The notes: a model not told the origin generated them from the sequence alone. A DNA stretch of 64,000 nucleotides from Eretmocerus hayati (GCA_029851415.1 CM056742.1:151719121-151783120); one strand, 5' to 3'. Counted from the first letter of the stretch, positions 23,771 through 36,013 are shown. A program made the numbers and translations.

Positions 23771-25091
23771 TTTAAAGTGTAATTTTGTAACTCATAAATG
23801 AGTCCATTACGGTCAGAGAAAGGCGCTGTACTGAGTTCATGTTTGTTGACGGCAGCTCAAAATACGTCTGAAATGACTTCCACCTTTTTTGTCCGCACCA
23901 CTTTTGTATTTTTGGGGTCCTGTGTACTTTTCAGTATGAATCCAGCTGATTAATTTGCGAGAAGTTTTTCACGGGCAGGGTATCGTTGTTGATCGGTGGC
24001 AGTGGAGACCCAACATTCAGATGCTTGTGTACACTTTTCAACTTTCACGAGGAGGAGAGTGAAACTAAATTGAGTATATGGTCGATCAGAATCATCGTTA
24101 GTTCCTCTCATCTGAGGAAAAAAGAGCTTGAACAAACTTCCGCGGTTCGAAGAACAGAAACCAATTAGAGTAGGTAAATTTGTGATCAGGAACCATTGTT
24201 TACTGATGGAATATTGGTTCATTAGATCGTGGATTTGAGTCCAATAAAAATTTTACGCGTTACAAATTGATTGTCCATTCGTGATAATAATCGTTATTTG
24301 AATGAGGTTATAAACGGAAAATATCCAATTAAAGAAAGTGTATAACCTTTTCGAGCTCAATTTCCTTTTTTGTAAAACTGAAAAACTCAAGCAGGGAATG
24401 AGGTTATTCATCAACTGAACTTATGTAAGCGCTGGCTATGATTGTTCATAGATGTAATCGAACTTGTGTTCTTTTCACCATTTCATCTCTCGAGAATGTT
24501 GTCAAAAGAAATCGAAAACAAGTAAATCGTGGTCTAAGAATCGAATTCAAATCGGAATCTGGGAGACCGACAGAGATTCGCACAGTAAATTGAGAAGGGA
24601 TAGTGAGACTATACGACACGACGCAAGCTCGAGGAGGCAAACGAGCTTCGAAACACCCCGTAAGCTACAACTTGCCGTATGATTCATCAAGAAGCATTAC
24701 GGTACCTCCTACACACGCCTTGGACACTAGGGGGCCAGCTAATACACTGCCCAGAAGGTGATTCGTCGCTGGGCGCCACACAAGGCTCATCTAAGCCATT
24801 TCACCACACCGAGAGAGAGAATAGTGGCTCCTACGCGATAATTTGACTATATTTCAGCATCACCACCACGCAGTTTAGTGGACTCTGGCTTAATCCTGAA
24901 TCTCACGGGGATCACAAACAACTAGATATGTTGGTTTGTGACATTTGTGTGGGCGAGAAATTAGCCGTGAGACATGCCATCGATTTCTTAAGCTTATATT
25001 TCGTAGAGCTTGTGGTTGTTCTTTTTCGTTCGAAAATCGGAAAAAATTATGAGGATGGAAGTGTCAAGAAAATTTAATACCCTAGTAAATA
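23771..25091. other. No gene seen
   Basis: Frames on both strands are short. A GC-richer patch at 24690-24790 has no partner in the window. Confidence 0.45.
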
Positions 25092-25512
25092 CCCTAGTAA
25101 AAATAAGTGCCTCGTGATCATATATGAACATGTTCCCGACCGGACTGTGGTCATACATGACCAGCTATGACCATGAGGCCGGAGTCATAGGTCGTCATTG
25201 GTCTCCATAGTTGATCCTAGGAATTCATGTTGGAAATGAAGCACTTCATTGCTAACTCGAAATGTTTCTCAACCCGAAGCTTCGAAATAAGCGCGCTTGG
25301 GGCTCCAACTACTAGGCCTCCATCCGATATTGAAAATGTCATGTACAACCACTTGATTACAATATCCTACGGCCATGTACGAGTTGGTTTTGTGTACCTA
25401 TGACTAACAATGGAGACATAATATTTTCTGAGGTCATAGATAGTCATAGATAACCACAGATCGGCTGGGAACATGTTCATATATGATCATGAGGCACATA
25501 TTTTTAACAGGG
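25092..25512. mobile_element. TA-flanked MITE with CCCTNNTAAAAATA ends
   Basis: The left end CCCTAGTAAAAATAAGTGCC and the complement of the right end, CCCTGTTAAAAATATGTGCC, continue as inverted repeats for about 90 bp, sharing TGATCATATATGAACATGTT. TA lies outside both ends (25090-25091 and 25513-25514). The sequence TACCCTAGTAAA is duplicated just outside the left end. At 421 bp and with no transposase frame it is a non-autonomous TA-inserting element, probably of the Tc1/mariner group. Confidence 0.88.
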
Positions 25513-27547
25513 TAGGTTACTCACATCCATTGTTGGACTACTTAATGGTCGAAATTCCAGTATATCTCTAGCATTAAGGCTATCGGGATCATCGGTTGAA
25601 TAACGGATAAAGACGTTTGTGAGCGTGATTTAGCTGTATCAAATCTGATTATGGAGAAGTTGATCACTCAATGTGCTTTAATTATGCTCTAAAGTGTGAC
25701 TTCATTTGTGTAAGAAGACACGACTCAATCACGCAACTCGAAATTCGCAGGATCTAAATGGATTTAGTCGTCTATCAAGATATTTTATTGATACCTGATC
25801 GAGCGTGACTATTTCAAACATTATCCAAGTTGATGGTCAGAATGACACGATCAATGTAAGATGCAAAATATTGTGAGATCTTGTGACTTGATATCGTAAT
25901 GAGCATTTCCGAATATGTGAAAACGATTAGTGGTTAATGATAATCGAAAGTAAAATAGGACGTGAGACAGAGCATTTTCCAAGCCTTTCTCTTTTCCACC
26001 CAGAAAATTCATCATACCAATATAAGGATATTTTAAGATGTACATGTGTTCTGGTCAACGAAAAATCACTTCTCATCCCAAATAAGATGATTTTGAAATT
26101 GGCATACTTTTTGGTAAATATCTAGCTGTTTTTATACATTTGCAAGTTCCAAAACCCTGCTACCTCCTTCATCAAAAAATACAATGCAGAATCTCTGCTC
26201 ATCTACAACCGCCTTACCCAAGATCTTGTGGAAGTATCAATACACATGATATGAATTTTGCCTCTTCTACTCGTATAAATAATGCACTGGAACGACAAGG
26301 AAATCAACTATTTCATCTTTTTTTTGAAAATTTCGATTTGTAAAATAGCAATCACGTTTTAATTTTCGTCAAGAAAGTAAAATAAGATTGTCCTCAGTAG
26401 AAAGCCAAGCAACCTACAAGTGAATGTCTTTGGTTTTGGATAGATATTCCGACGAAGACTACTTCCTACTTCCATATACCTTCTATACTTGTATTCACCT
26501 TTATGATCCTCAGTTACCACGGCGGCCGGCATCTCTCCATCGAGAATCGCTATTGCGTACATAAACGCAGGAAATGGGCGATTTTCTAACGTAACAAGTC
26601 CCATGCTACATAAACGCACAATGAAAATGACCCAATACTTTCTCATGAAAAGCCAAGCTGTGAATAGCCCCGCCAGACTTCCTGGTTGTAGTCATATCAG
26701 ACTCCCTTTTTGAGTCGGAATTTTTTAAACTCTTTGAGCAACTATCAATTTTCATTGTCAAGTATTCATTCGGAGAAATCTTTCTTAGAGATTATAAAAT
26801 GCTGCTAAATGTCAGTCCATGTAAAGATATTGCCGAGGATATTGTCGGAGAAGTCGAGTAAATTAGCAAACAGGGACAAATTGGACTATTCCACTAATTT
26901 CATCGTCTATAACTGATTCGGAACATCATCCATTTCTGTTAATGTGTAAGGTTGCGAAGTTCCTGCTGAATATATCTTTGGTGAAGATGTCAATCAAAAC
27001 CACGCAGTTGCGAACTCATTATAATGGTTAGGACCATACGCACTGGACGACTTTTCCACGGTTTTTTGACTATTCACTTCGTCATATCCAAGAAACATTT
27101 TTTAAAGGGACAAGAATCAATACCGTTATTTAAATACAAACAACGGCTAAATAGTCAATTTGAGAAGTACATGAGACAGCCAACCTTTTACATTAAGTAC
27201 AAAACATCGAACAAACACATGATGTACGAGTTGTTCAAGCTTTGGCATGTTGAAACAGTGAGTTGGAGTTTTGAGAAGTCAGTTATGTGCTCGAAATTTC
27301 GACATATTTACATGTTTCTGGATACATAGATGCGTGTAATCACAAATTATTCTGTTTTATCAGCACTCAAGTTTGGTGTACATAAGTCCTCTCACAACAG
27401 TTCACCCATTTTGACATACACTGCACAGGAAATTTACTCTGTGGAGGTAGTTCATGGAAATATTGAGTGTATAAATTGACGTGAGACTTCGGAATTAGCT
27501 CGGTAATTCATCAACATTTAGCAAAAACAAGTAATTTCCCGACATCA
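25513..27547. other. No gene seen
   Basis: The minus-strand frame 26359-26646 and plus-strand frame 27024-27329 are among the longer ones, but both lack recognisable domains and paired splice sites. Otherwise ordinary AT-rich DNA. Confidence 0.45.
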
Positions 27548-28797
27548 ATATGGGCTTTTCCAGTTAAGACCGCCCAATGAAGTAAGGTCAAAAAATTAGA
27601 TTCCTTTCGCGATGAAGTGTATAATTCTAGAGCTAAGATGAGGTGACGCGTGTTTTTTCTGTTTAGTCCAGACTTGGCATCGGAGCTATGCGAATTTCCA
27701 GTTTGGAGTCGAAAATTGAGATTGGCACTCTGAAATTGGTAAAAGCTCCACAACTTTGTACCTAATGGGTCTTTTGAGATGGGGCTAGATGGGGAATATT
27801 AAACACAACGTATTCTATCAGAATGGAATTCAATGATGCTCAAAATTTCCCATAGAGTCCCAAAACGCGATAATTTGACGAAAAATGAAAAATTGCAGTT
27901 ACTCAAAAAATTAATTCGTATCCCTCTGATTTCTTTTAGAGTACTTTGAACGATGGTAAGCATGATGCATTTTCTCCAGTAGGCGCTTAAAATTCGTGTG
28001 AGGCGCTAGAAAAAATGTCTGGGGAAAAAATTTTCAAAACCCAAATTATTGTTGAAATTTGGTAACAACTGTTGTGGGAAGGTCTATTTCTACTTTCAAG
28101 AGTATCGTAACCCCATGGGAGTGTCCCAAGATGATCAATTTCGGGATCTATCGCTGAATTCCGTTTTTGAGTAATTACAGATCAATTTAGCGATAGATCC
28201 CGAAATTGATCATCTTGGGACACCCCCACGGGATTACGATACTCTTGAAAGTAGAAATAGACCTTTCCACAACAGTTGTTACCGAATTCCAACAATAATT
28301 TGGTTTTTAAAATTTTTTCTCCAGAAAATTTTTTCTAGCGCCTTCCACGAATTTTCAACACCTACCGAACCAAGTGCATCATGTTTGGCATCATTCAAAG
28401 TACTCTATAGAAGAAATTTCAAAGGGATACGAATTTATGTTTTTGAGTTATGGCATTTTCTTATTTTTCATCAAATTGTCGCTTTTCGGGGCTCCATGCG
28501 GAATTTTGAGCACCATGTGATTCTATTCTGATAGAGTACATTATGTTTGATACAACCCATTGAGGTTCATTTCAAGAGACCCATTGGGAGCCAAGTTGTG
28601 GAGCCATTTCAGGATCCCAATCTCAATTTTCGGCTCCAAAGTGGAAATTCGCATAGCTCTGATGCAAAGTCGGTCTGGGCTAAACAAAATAACACGTTTT
28701 ACTTTATTTTAGCTCTAGAATCATATACTTCATCGCGGAACGAATCTAATTTTTTGACCTTACTCCATTGGACGGTTTTAATTGGAACAGCCCATAT
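27548..28797. repeat. 1.25 kb near-perfect palindrome, about 608 bp arms
   Basis: ATATGGGCTTTTCCAGTTAA at the left end is answered by TTAATTGGAACAGCCCATAT at the right end. The arms match with scattered substitutions right to the centre, where CTATCGCT and AGCGATAG bracket a 33-base loop (28156-28188). Mirrored frames on opposite strands sharing NFRLQ and GNSHSSDAKS peptides are arm sequence, not genes. No clear target duplication can be named. It is a foldback transposon or an inverted duplication; transcription would give a hairpin stem of about 600 bp. Confidence 0.92.
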
Positions 28798-30952
28798 GAG
28801 AAAGACACAATCTTTGGAAACAATTTTCTATTTTCAGTTTCCTGGCACTTTGAGCATGGAAATGCCATTCTTGTCTTGTTTTTCCGGACAAAATATAAGT
28901 AATTCATAGTTAACTTATGACACAGAATCCGAAAATTATGAAAATTAACTCACATGGGGCGGTAGTACAAATCGACACCATTAAAACAAATTTTCCATTG
29001 ATATTCAAAGAGTCTATATTTTCATGATATCAAAAGTGAACGAAACACTCAACCAAGAAACAAATCACGAACTCAAACATCCAAAAGTTTTCCAATGAAA
29101 ATTTCCAATCTACAAAAAGCACACGAGAATATGACAATGCAGAGAGATAATATACAAACAGTAGAACGCGGAAGGAAAACGAAAGTAAAAATCGTCCAGG
29201 CCTACATTTACACAAAACAACAATGCGGGCCATCAGCATAAAGATATATACATATATACATACAACAATAGATAGAATATTATCGCACGAGGATGAGGGC
29301 TCTGATGGCAAGCCGCGTGGCGTTCAAGAGAGTCTCTGGGTGAAGGTTATCATCCCCTCGCTCGCGTCTCCTGGCACAAGTCCAAAAACGCGCCTCTCGA
29401 CTACTATCATATAGGTACACATCTCTCGCTCTTCTCTGATGGGATTTCAAGAGCCTACCCGAGAAGCTTTATTCACTAGTACATTCACCAGTCATACCAT
29501 AGTATCTAGTATTACTAGTAATAGCAGTTGTAGTAGTAGTAATAGTAGTAGCAGTCGAGCTTTCGAATCAGTAAGAGAAAGATTGAGTGCACCACGAACC
29601 TCCAACGAATTATTCAACGCACTCAAAACAGTCGAGAGATAGAAGTAAGTGAGAGAGTGGGTGGAGACTCTGATGCACTCGCCACTAGCTTCTATCTCTC
29701 GACGGTTTTGGCTCATCTCCATCTAGTCCATATCACTCGATAGAACACTCAATATCTTTTGCACCACTTGGTGATGCACTATATGGATTCCGGATGAGAA
29801 AGCTTTTTGAGAAAAATACGTTTTGGAAAGAGGTACTGTGTGACAGATTGGTAGAAAAAAGTATATGGCTCTCTAAACCTGTTGGAATGGAATTTTGAAT
29901 CTGAGCCAAAAAAGGAATTCGAATGACTTGTAATCAACGAGTTCACTGCGATGAGTCCCACTGGTGAGTGCCATGATTTTTTACAATACAATTTTTAATG
30001 ATTTGTATTTGCTAAAAGAATATACTTGATTTGCAATTTCTCTTGGCAGTTTGGTCTGCTGAGGGCATGAATGATGAATCAGAAAAGAGTGTTCTTCATT
30101 ATGACCTAGAGATGCCATACTTTCAAACGCGGTGTTAGGTATTTTATGATGGAAAAATCATAACTGCCCTGTGCTCAAAGGCTCATTTCGGGGGCGGAGG
30201 AATCATTTCCCTCGTTTTGCTCGGGAAATAAACTGCCCCAGCACCCGAACTGCAGGGCAATAATGTACTACCACTCCCATAAGTTTGCATCAAATCGAAG
30301 AGTCATGGTCAAGATCATGACCAATCGAAAATTGTGGAAAATTGCTGAAATTTGATCCGTAGGAAGAAGAACAAAAACAGCAGTATTGCAAAACAATCGA
30401 CAATTGGGTGAAAATTAATTTTGTAGTAAGTAAAGGAACTTTGAAAGATCATGGTACAAATCCAAGAATAATTCGTCAATTCATTGACCTGTGCAAAGAG
30501 TGAACAGTTCCGTAAAAAGTTGACTCGACACCGTAAAAAATTGGCTGAGCTCCTACTAAATTTTTTAACCATATTGGTTGACAACTCAACCACAGGTTAC
30601 ATGACGGATTTCAAGGATAAATTCAGTACACATGCATGGACCTAGTGATTGAAGCCAGAATCCTTCAGGCTGGTTGAATGTTGACTCCGATCAGGGGTCG
30701 TGTTTTAAATTGCAATCGATTAGCTGCAATTTTTCTCAAGTTTTTTTCCAACAGAATTCCAATCTAATATCTCAAACGTTGCTACATAAACCTGAGTTCT
30801 CCATCGAAATATCTTTCGGATATTCTTAAGATACACATTCATTTACTCATTCTGATGCGCGCATCTTAATTAATTTGATCGACGAACACATGCATTCCAC
30901 GATACAACATCCGAAGTTGACGCAACGTGGCGTTACCGCCTCCAGAATCGAA
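28798..30952. other. No gene seen; minor repeats only
   Basis: Contains a TAG/TAGTAA-rich microsatellite (about 29505-29555) and a CG-richer segment at 29280-29430. Frames are short and antisense to one another. No splice-supported exon was found. Confidence 0.45.
29934..29972 (+). mobile_element. Degraded end of the CACGTTCGCTGCG piggyBac-type MITE
   Basis: TCAACGAGTTCACTGCGATG followed by AGTCCCACTGGTGAGTGCC lines up with the first 40 bases of the element at 34681, with several substitutions. The opposite end is not found nearby, so this is a fragment. Confidence 0.5.
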
Positions 30953-31211
30953 GGTAGCGCCATATCGCGTTACTACACCGCATACCGAGGGTAACGCCGT
31001 ATTGCGTTAGTACACCTCAGCCCGAAGGTAACGCCATATCGCGTTAGTACATCGCATACCGAAGGTAACGCCGTACTGCGTTAGTACACCCCACACCGAG
31101 GGTAACGCCGTATTGCGTTAGTACACCTCAGCCCGAAGGTAACGCCATATCGCGTTAGTACATCGCACACCGAGGGTAACGCCGTATTGCGTTAGCGCAA
31201 ATAACGCCATG
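30953..31211 (+). repeat. 37 bp tandem repeat, seven units
   Basis: GGTAACGCC (or a one-base variant) recurs exactly every 37 bases at 30953, 30990, 31027, 31064, 31101, 31138 and 31175. Each unit continues with either CATATCGCGTTAG or CGTATTGCGTTAG. Units 2-3 match units 5-6 almost exactly, giving a 111 bp higher-order period. The regular spacing upstream of a TATA box suggests reiterated protein-binding sites. Confidence 0.95.
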
Positions 31212-31234
31212 CCGCATTAACCTACCCGACACCG

Positions 31235-31565
31235 CGACTAACGCCACATACCGTTTTCATTTCTCATTAACGCACCGCATCGTTTTTCCATATGCATGTT
31301 CCACACGACTAACGGCACATACCGTTTTTGCGTTAGCGCTTCTCGCTAACGCACCGCACAGTTGTTTCATCCGCATGTTCCACACGACTAACGCCACATA
31401 CTGTTTTGGCGTTAGCGCCTCTCGCTAACGCATCGCACAGTTATTCCATACGCATCGTACGCACGAGTAACGACACGCGCCGTTTTCTGCGTCAGCATTT
31501 TTCTCTAACACACCGTACCGTTATTCCGTATATCTTCCATACACGAATAACGCTACATACCGTCA
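31235..31565 (+). repeat. About 79 bp tandem repeat, five units
   Basis: CGACTAACGCCACATACCG or a variant begins at about 31235, 31306, 31385, 31464 and 31544. Units share a following CGTTTT, a GCGTTAGCG...CGCTAACG hairpin and a CACCGCACAGTT segment. The AACGCC core is shared with the adjacent 37 bp array, so the two arrays probably have a common origin. Confidence 0.85.
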
Positions 31566-31588
31566 AACTGTGCACATTCCGTTTTGCC

Positions 31589-31625
31589 TATAAAAAGGGC
31601 GAGTATCCAACACTCGACACAGTCT
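31589..31625 (+). promoter_or_regulatory. Core promoter: TATA box and initiator-like site
   Basis: TATAAAAAG at 31589-31597 is followed about 30 bases later by ACAGTCTT near 31619, close to the arthropod initiator TCAGTY. Sequence downstream turns abruptly GC-rich, as for a transcribed leader. The tandem arrays lie immediately upstream. Confidence 0.5.
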
Positions 31626-32401
31626 TTTCCGGACCATCATCACGACGCATTCTCCACGACACTCGGCTTAGCCGTGGCCACGCTGCTCATCGTACCGACG
31701 TATCCTGGTGCCGTCAGGCTCGTCGGCATCGCGACCTAGTTACATCGTACCGCGTTTCCCCTCGATGTCATGAGCGATAGAGTCTGTGTTGTGTTCGTAT
31801 TTCGCAAAGGTACCGAGCCGCAATTGAACCTAGAGACGATTCGAATTATTTGCCTACCTGCCCCTACGTCCGTCCCGACGGCGGACCGCCCTACGTCAAC
31901 TTCGCACTCCGTCCAAGCCCGTACGGATGGACCGTAATAATCGCGGTCGCACCTGGACCAAGGCTTCCGTGTCCCGTACCGAGAGCGAACGTCAGCGGAA
32001 CTTGTACGGACTCCAACAAGCCAAAATCTCGCTCGGCTTGCCGTGCTCCAAGCCATCGCCGCGGACCAGAAGAAGACTGCTCCAATTGAGAAAATCTCGT
32101 CTCCACCCAGCGAGATGCGGGAGTGACTATACTCTCATTGACGGGAATCCCGAGGTTTCATTTTCATATTTTACATTAAATTGATTCCTCAATAAGCGGA
32201 TCTACGGGCACTGTCAATTCTAAATCGTCCGAAGATTAGAATACACGAGCTTCATATGAAAAATATGGTAAAGACTGTCGATCGGTAACCAAGAGAGTTT
32301 TGTTTCTAATTTCTCGTTCGGGCAGAAAAGCCCAATTTGAAAGATCATCATTTCTTATTTTACATCAAGAGCTGAGAATTCTTTCTAGTTGATCGAAAGA
32401 T

Positions 32402-32640
32402 GTCTACATGCCTAGGTATAATTTTTTTTACCAGTCAGTGCGTAGAAACACTCGTATGCTATTTTATCGATTAGTGCGTAAAAAAACGCTGTAGAAATAT
32501 GCGTCAAGTGCCAAAAGCTTCGCTTTTCAGCTCATCAGCTTGGCCGACGTCGATCAAAGTTTTCCCGAAGAACCAAGTTTTCCGGCACTTGACGCGCAAT
32601 ATACTATTTGACGCATTAGACTATTTATTAATTTGGTTTT
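32402..32640. repeat. Foldback hairpin with AATATACTATTT edge motif
   Basis: TGCGTCAAGTGCCAAAAGCT at about 32503 is answered by CGGCACTTGACGCG at about 32581. Outside the right arm is AATATACTATTTGACGC, matching the edge of the foldbacks at 1577-2192 and about 59.9 kb. The outer boundaries are approximate. No coding content. Confidence 0.65.
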
Positions 32641-34680
32641 GGCCTATTTGACTCATGGACGCTGATACAGTAATAGGAGAACGGCACACATTTCACTCCA
32701 AGCTTGGAATCAAATTCTTTTTCACTTGGAGTCAAAAGTCACTCCGATAGATTTATAGACAGTTGGGAACAATTTAGGTATGTTTGATGGAGTCTCTTGT
32801 TCCAAGTGAGAGATTGATGCATGAATTTGGAAGTACTTGGAATGGTGAAAATGGCTACGTGTACTGCGATATTGCACAGAATGTATAAGAATTCCATACT
32901 AAAGCTCGGCAGTAGCATCCGCGTGGAGGCTGGTTCTTACTGGATTTGACTGGATATTAAAGCTCCAATCTCGGGATTTTGGACTCCCCATCACGTGAAA
33001 CGATGCGCAATTTTCTCGGAAACTCGGAAAAATGTGCAAGATACTGAAAGCTCTGAAAGGGTTGGGGTTATATCAATTTCTCTTTCCATATAAAAATTCA
33101 CGTTTGAGACGGCACCTCTAGCCCATAATGATTTCCAGTAAGTTGAAAAACTCTTCGAGAGAAAAAAGAACGTTTTAAAGTTTGCATTGACGCAGTTTAA
33201 GATTTCAAAATATTTTTCCAAATCAATAACCGTCAAATGAAACCGAAAAAAACATTTTTCTTCAGACTCCGATGTTGATCGGCAAAATTATAAACTTGTG
33301 CGCATCTCTAGCAATTCGTCATTATTATTACTGTACATACCTATGTATCTCTAGAATCTGTGGTATATTTGATTTGAAAATCGACGAGCGAATGATGGTA
33401 CTCGTCGATGCTTGCATACACGACTGAGCTTTGAGTACATCGAGAGAGATATAGAGCATAGTAGTAGTAGCTCAGGGAATCGCGGTCCATTTCTCGAAGC
33501 AATGACGCGCTATAGGGTTATACGGAAATCGAGATCGCTCTTGCCCCTCATACATCTCTATATATACTATATATTTTAACCCGCAGGGAAATGGAAGCCC
33601 TTCGAGCGTGTAAGTGCATCTATCTTCGCATCCATTTCATAACATATATACCTATACACATGATGGTGCAATACATAAACTAGAATATGTACAAGCTTAT
33701 ATATATATAGAGGGTAAAACGTCCAACGATGATGACGAGATCGTCGAGGCGAGACGAGTGGACGTTGATCGGGTTAAAGTTCTCTATCTCGCATATACTC
33801 TACACCTCGATTGGCCAGTCTCTGCCTGACACCGACGGGTTTTACTTATTCACTGCTATATTATGATGCCAGATATAAACGTATACGTGCCAAAGGCTTC
33901 ATTATACGATGCGACACAATCGTGTCTATTATATTATTATAGTGTATTTTGTTCATGGTTATATATTCTTGTTAGTATAGAAAGGTTTATTCATGGTGGT
34001 TGGTCATTTTGATGTCTATATGAAATAGTGTATGGTGGAAAATAAAGACGAGGGTTCAATAGAGTTTGATTTGGTTCATCGAACCGTGAGATTATTCAGT
34101 GAGCGACGGATCGTAAAAACGGGTACTCTTAGATCATGTAGAGGATGGTGTATAGAGGCTGTTGAAACGAGAAAAACGAGAAGCCCGATTCCATGCACGG
34201 CCGATCGCACCTCGAGCTATATCATAATCGGACGACGAACGAATGGACGGACGACGAAAATTCATCTCGTGTGAGAAGTTCTGTTGCTGTTCTGTTATTC
34301 AGCATTTCTTCTCCCAGCTCGTGGTTGTTGTTTTTGAAGAGAATTTTTTTTCAGAGAAGAGAATTGTTGGTAATGGAAGAATTTTTGAAAAATATTTCTG
34401 TTTTTCACATGAATGACAATTTTGTTTTGTTGAACCGTTCTGAAATTTTGTGATGCAGGGAAACATTTTTCTAGTATGTGATTGATTGAAGTATATACTC
34501 GAGAGAAATTATTTACAAACTACAACAGAATTCAAATGATCCGATTTTCAAATTTTCTCAGATCTGTTACAACGTCAGTGTGGAAAAAGAGAAAAAATTG
34601 ATCAAAATTTTTCATTCAATACCGTTAATTATGATGTTATATTGTACAAGTGTGTCTGTTGAGAACTCAAAATTGATTAA
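32641..34680. other. No gene seen; possible regulatory DNA near 33.4-33.8 kb
   Basis: The segment 33380-33850 is richer in CG, TATATA and GAGATCG words than its flanks and may be regulatory. No frame has exon-like boundaries. Confidence 0.4.
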
Positions 34681-34916
34681 CACGTTCGCTGCGATGGGTC
34701 CCACTGATGGGACTCGCTTTTATAATCTCTGCCAACCCAGACTTGCTCGGAAAATTTTCTCAATAAAATCTATCATGATGTTTTACTTTGCCAAGTACGT
34801 GAAAAATGAGGTTAAAACGAGCTGGTCTAGACCCATATGGGCGTTTCCATCAGTATGCAGGGGTTCAGTTCGTGACCAAAATAAAATTACGAAACAATGG
34901 CGTCGCAGCGAACGTG
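34681..34916. mobile_element. 236 bp piggyBac-type MITE
   Basis: The terminal repeats CACGTTCGCTGCG and complement are identical to those of the 100 bp element at 21227-21326. TTAA precedes the left end, and TCAA, one base from TTAA, follows the right end. Near the left end GGGTCCCACTGATGGGAC forms a small hairpin analogous to the GGGCCCACTGGTGGG hairpin of the shorter copy. The centre is unrelated AT-rich DNA. No transposase. Confidence 0.85.
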
Positions 34917-35040
34917 TCAATTCGATGTGATTTTTAGTGAAAATCATTAAATCAACGTTTGGTTGATGATCATCATCGAAGATCATTGCGTTAAATATCA
35001 TATCAATTGATAAAATCGTGATGACTTTTCTGATCATAAA

Positions 35041-35358
35041 CCTTTGGAGGACGGGAATGGCCACTATAGTGGCCGAACTACTCAAGTGCTTCAGGGAGCC
35101 TAGAAATCGCTACCCAGGGGTTTTTGGGGTCTCTGAGTCCAAATATGGAGTCAATTAGACTCCATCTCATCACTTATGAAGAGGCTAAAAAAGGAAAAAA
35201 AAATCATAATGCTCTCTGCCCTCGCAGGATGGGGATGGCCACTATAGTGGCCCACCGGAACTTCGGATTGATAGAATTCATCATATAGACATTTCACGTG
35301 AAAATTTCCATGAAAAATTTTGGTCATTTTATAGAAAAAAATCCCCGTCCTCTAAAGG
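35041..35358. mobile_element. Second piggyBac-type MITE family, 318 bp
   Basis: CCTTTGGAGGACGGGAATGG at the left end and CCTTTAGAGGACGGGGATTT as the complement of the right end form terminal repeats of the piggyBac style. TTAA follows the right end; the left flank reads TAAA. Two copies of the perfect 16 bp palindrome GGCCACTATAGTGGCC lie inside, near 35059 and 35235. No protein is encoded. Confidence 0.8.
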
Positions 35359-36007
35359 TTAATGAAGATTCTAGAGAAATAATTTGGTAGTTAGACTTTC
35401 TCAAAATTTCGAAGCTACAATATTGAGATGCACATGGATGATTTTCAAAACTATCAATCCAATTTCTCTGACGCACAATTTTCTGAGTCAAACATATGTT
35501 ATCAAGACTATCCCATCATCAATTATTTTTCAATCAATCCTCAAGCTTGAAACTGTTTTGTGCGCACAATACAGAAATCACTCATTTTGAATGAAAGCAA
35601 CAAAAGTAAAAAGTCACCTGGAACGCTAAATCAAGAATACTCTGAGAGATAATTTGAAATTTTTTGATATACTTTGTATTAGGGATTATGGTTTCAATGA
35701 AACCAACGGGCGCATCGACCACTTACTGATTATCAATAAATCAATTGGTGGTCTGGTTGTTTACTGGTGCGCAACCAATTTCCATAACGTCTATGCCCAG
35801 AAAGTTCCACTAATTAACCAAATGTGACGTATATTGAAAATAATGATACTTCCGTAAAATCGGTACCATCATCGCAAAAAATTCTCATCCCAAAGCTGAA
35901 CGATTCTCAAAACGTTATTACGCCTCGCACGCAATAACGCGTCCAGCAACATAATTTTACCACGAGCAGCATCATCATCATCATCATGAAAAACCTATGT
36001 AAAAAAT
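35359..36007. other. No gene seen; CAT microsatellite
   Basis: A short CAT/ATC run lies at 35970-35987, just downstream (on the minus strand) of the candidate splice donor at 36013. Otherwise AT-rich. Confidence 0.4.
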
Positions 36008-36013
36008 ACTCAC

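Larger units (their letters stand above)
30915..32190 (+). mobile_element. LTR-like or promoter-like block: tandem arrays, TATA box, GC-rich leader
   Basis: The block differs sharply in base composition from its AT-rich flanks. In order it holds a 37 bp tandem array, a ~79 bp tandem array, a TATA box (31589), an initiator-like ACAGTC about 30 bases on, roughly 500 bases of GC-rich leader, and an ATTAAA near 32174. This order (repeated upstream elements, core promoter, leader, poly(A) signal) resembles U3-R-U5 of a solo LTR. I could not identify TG...CA ends or a target duplication, and no primer-binding site, gag or pol is present. A strong cellular or non-coding RNA promoter is the alternative. 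Frames within it do not resemble known proteins. Confidence 0.45.

Noticed and set aside
27511..28909. Opposite-strand frames sharing the same peptides
   Set aside because: They are the two arms of the 1.25 kb palindrome read in mirror image, not a gene pair.
30953..31211. CRISPR-like array
   Set aside because: The 37 bp units are contiguous tandem repeats without unique spacers, and the genome is eukaryotic.
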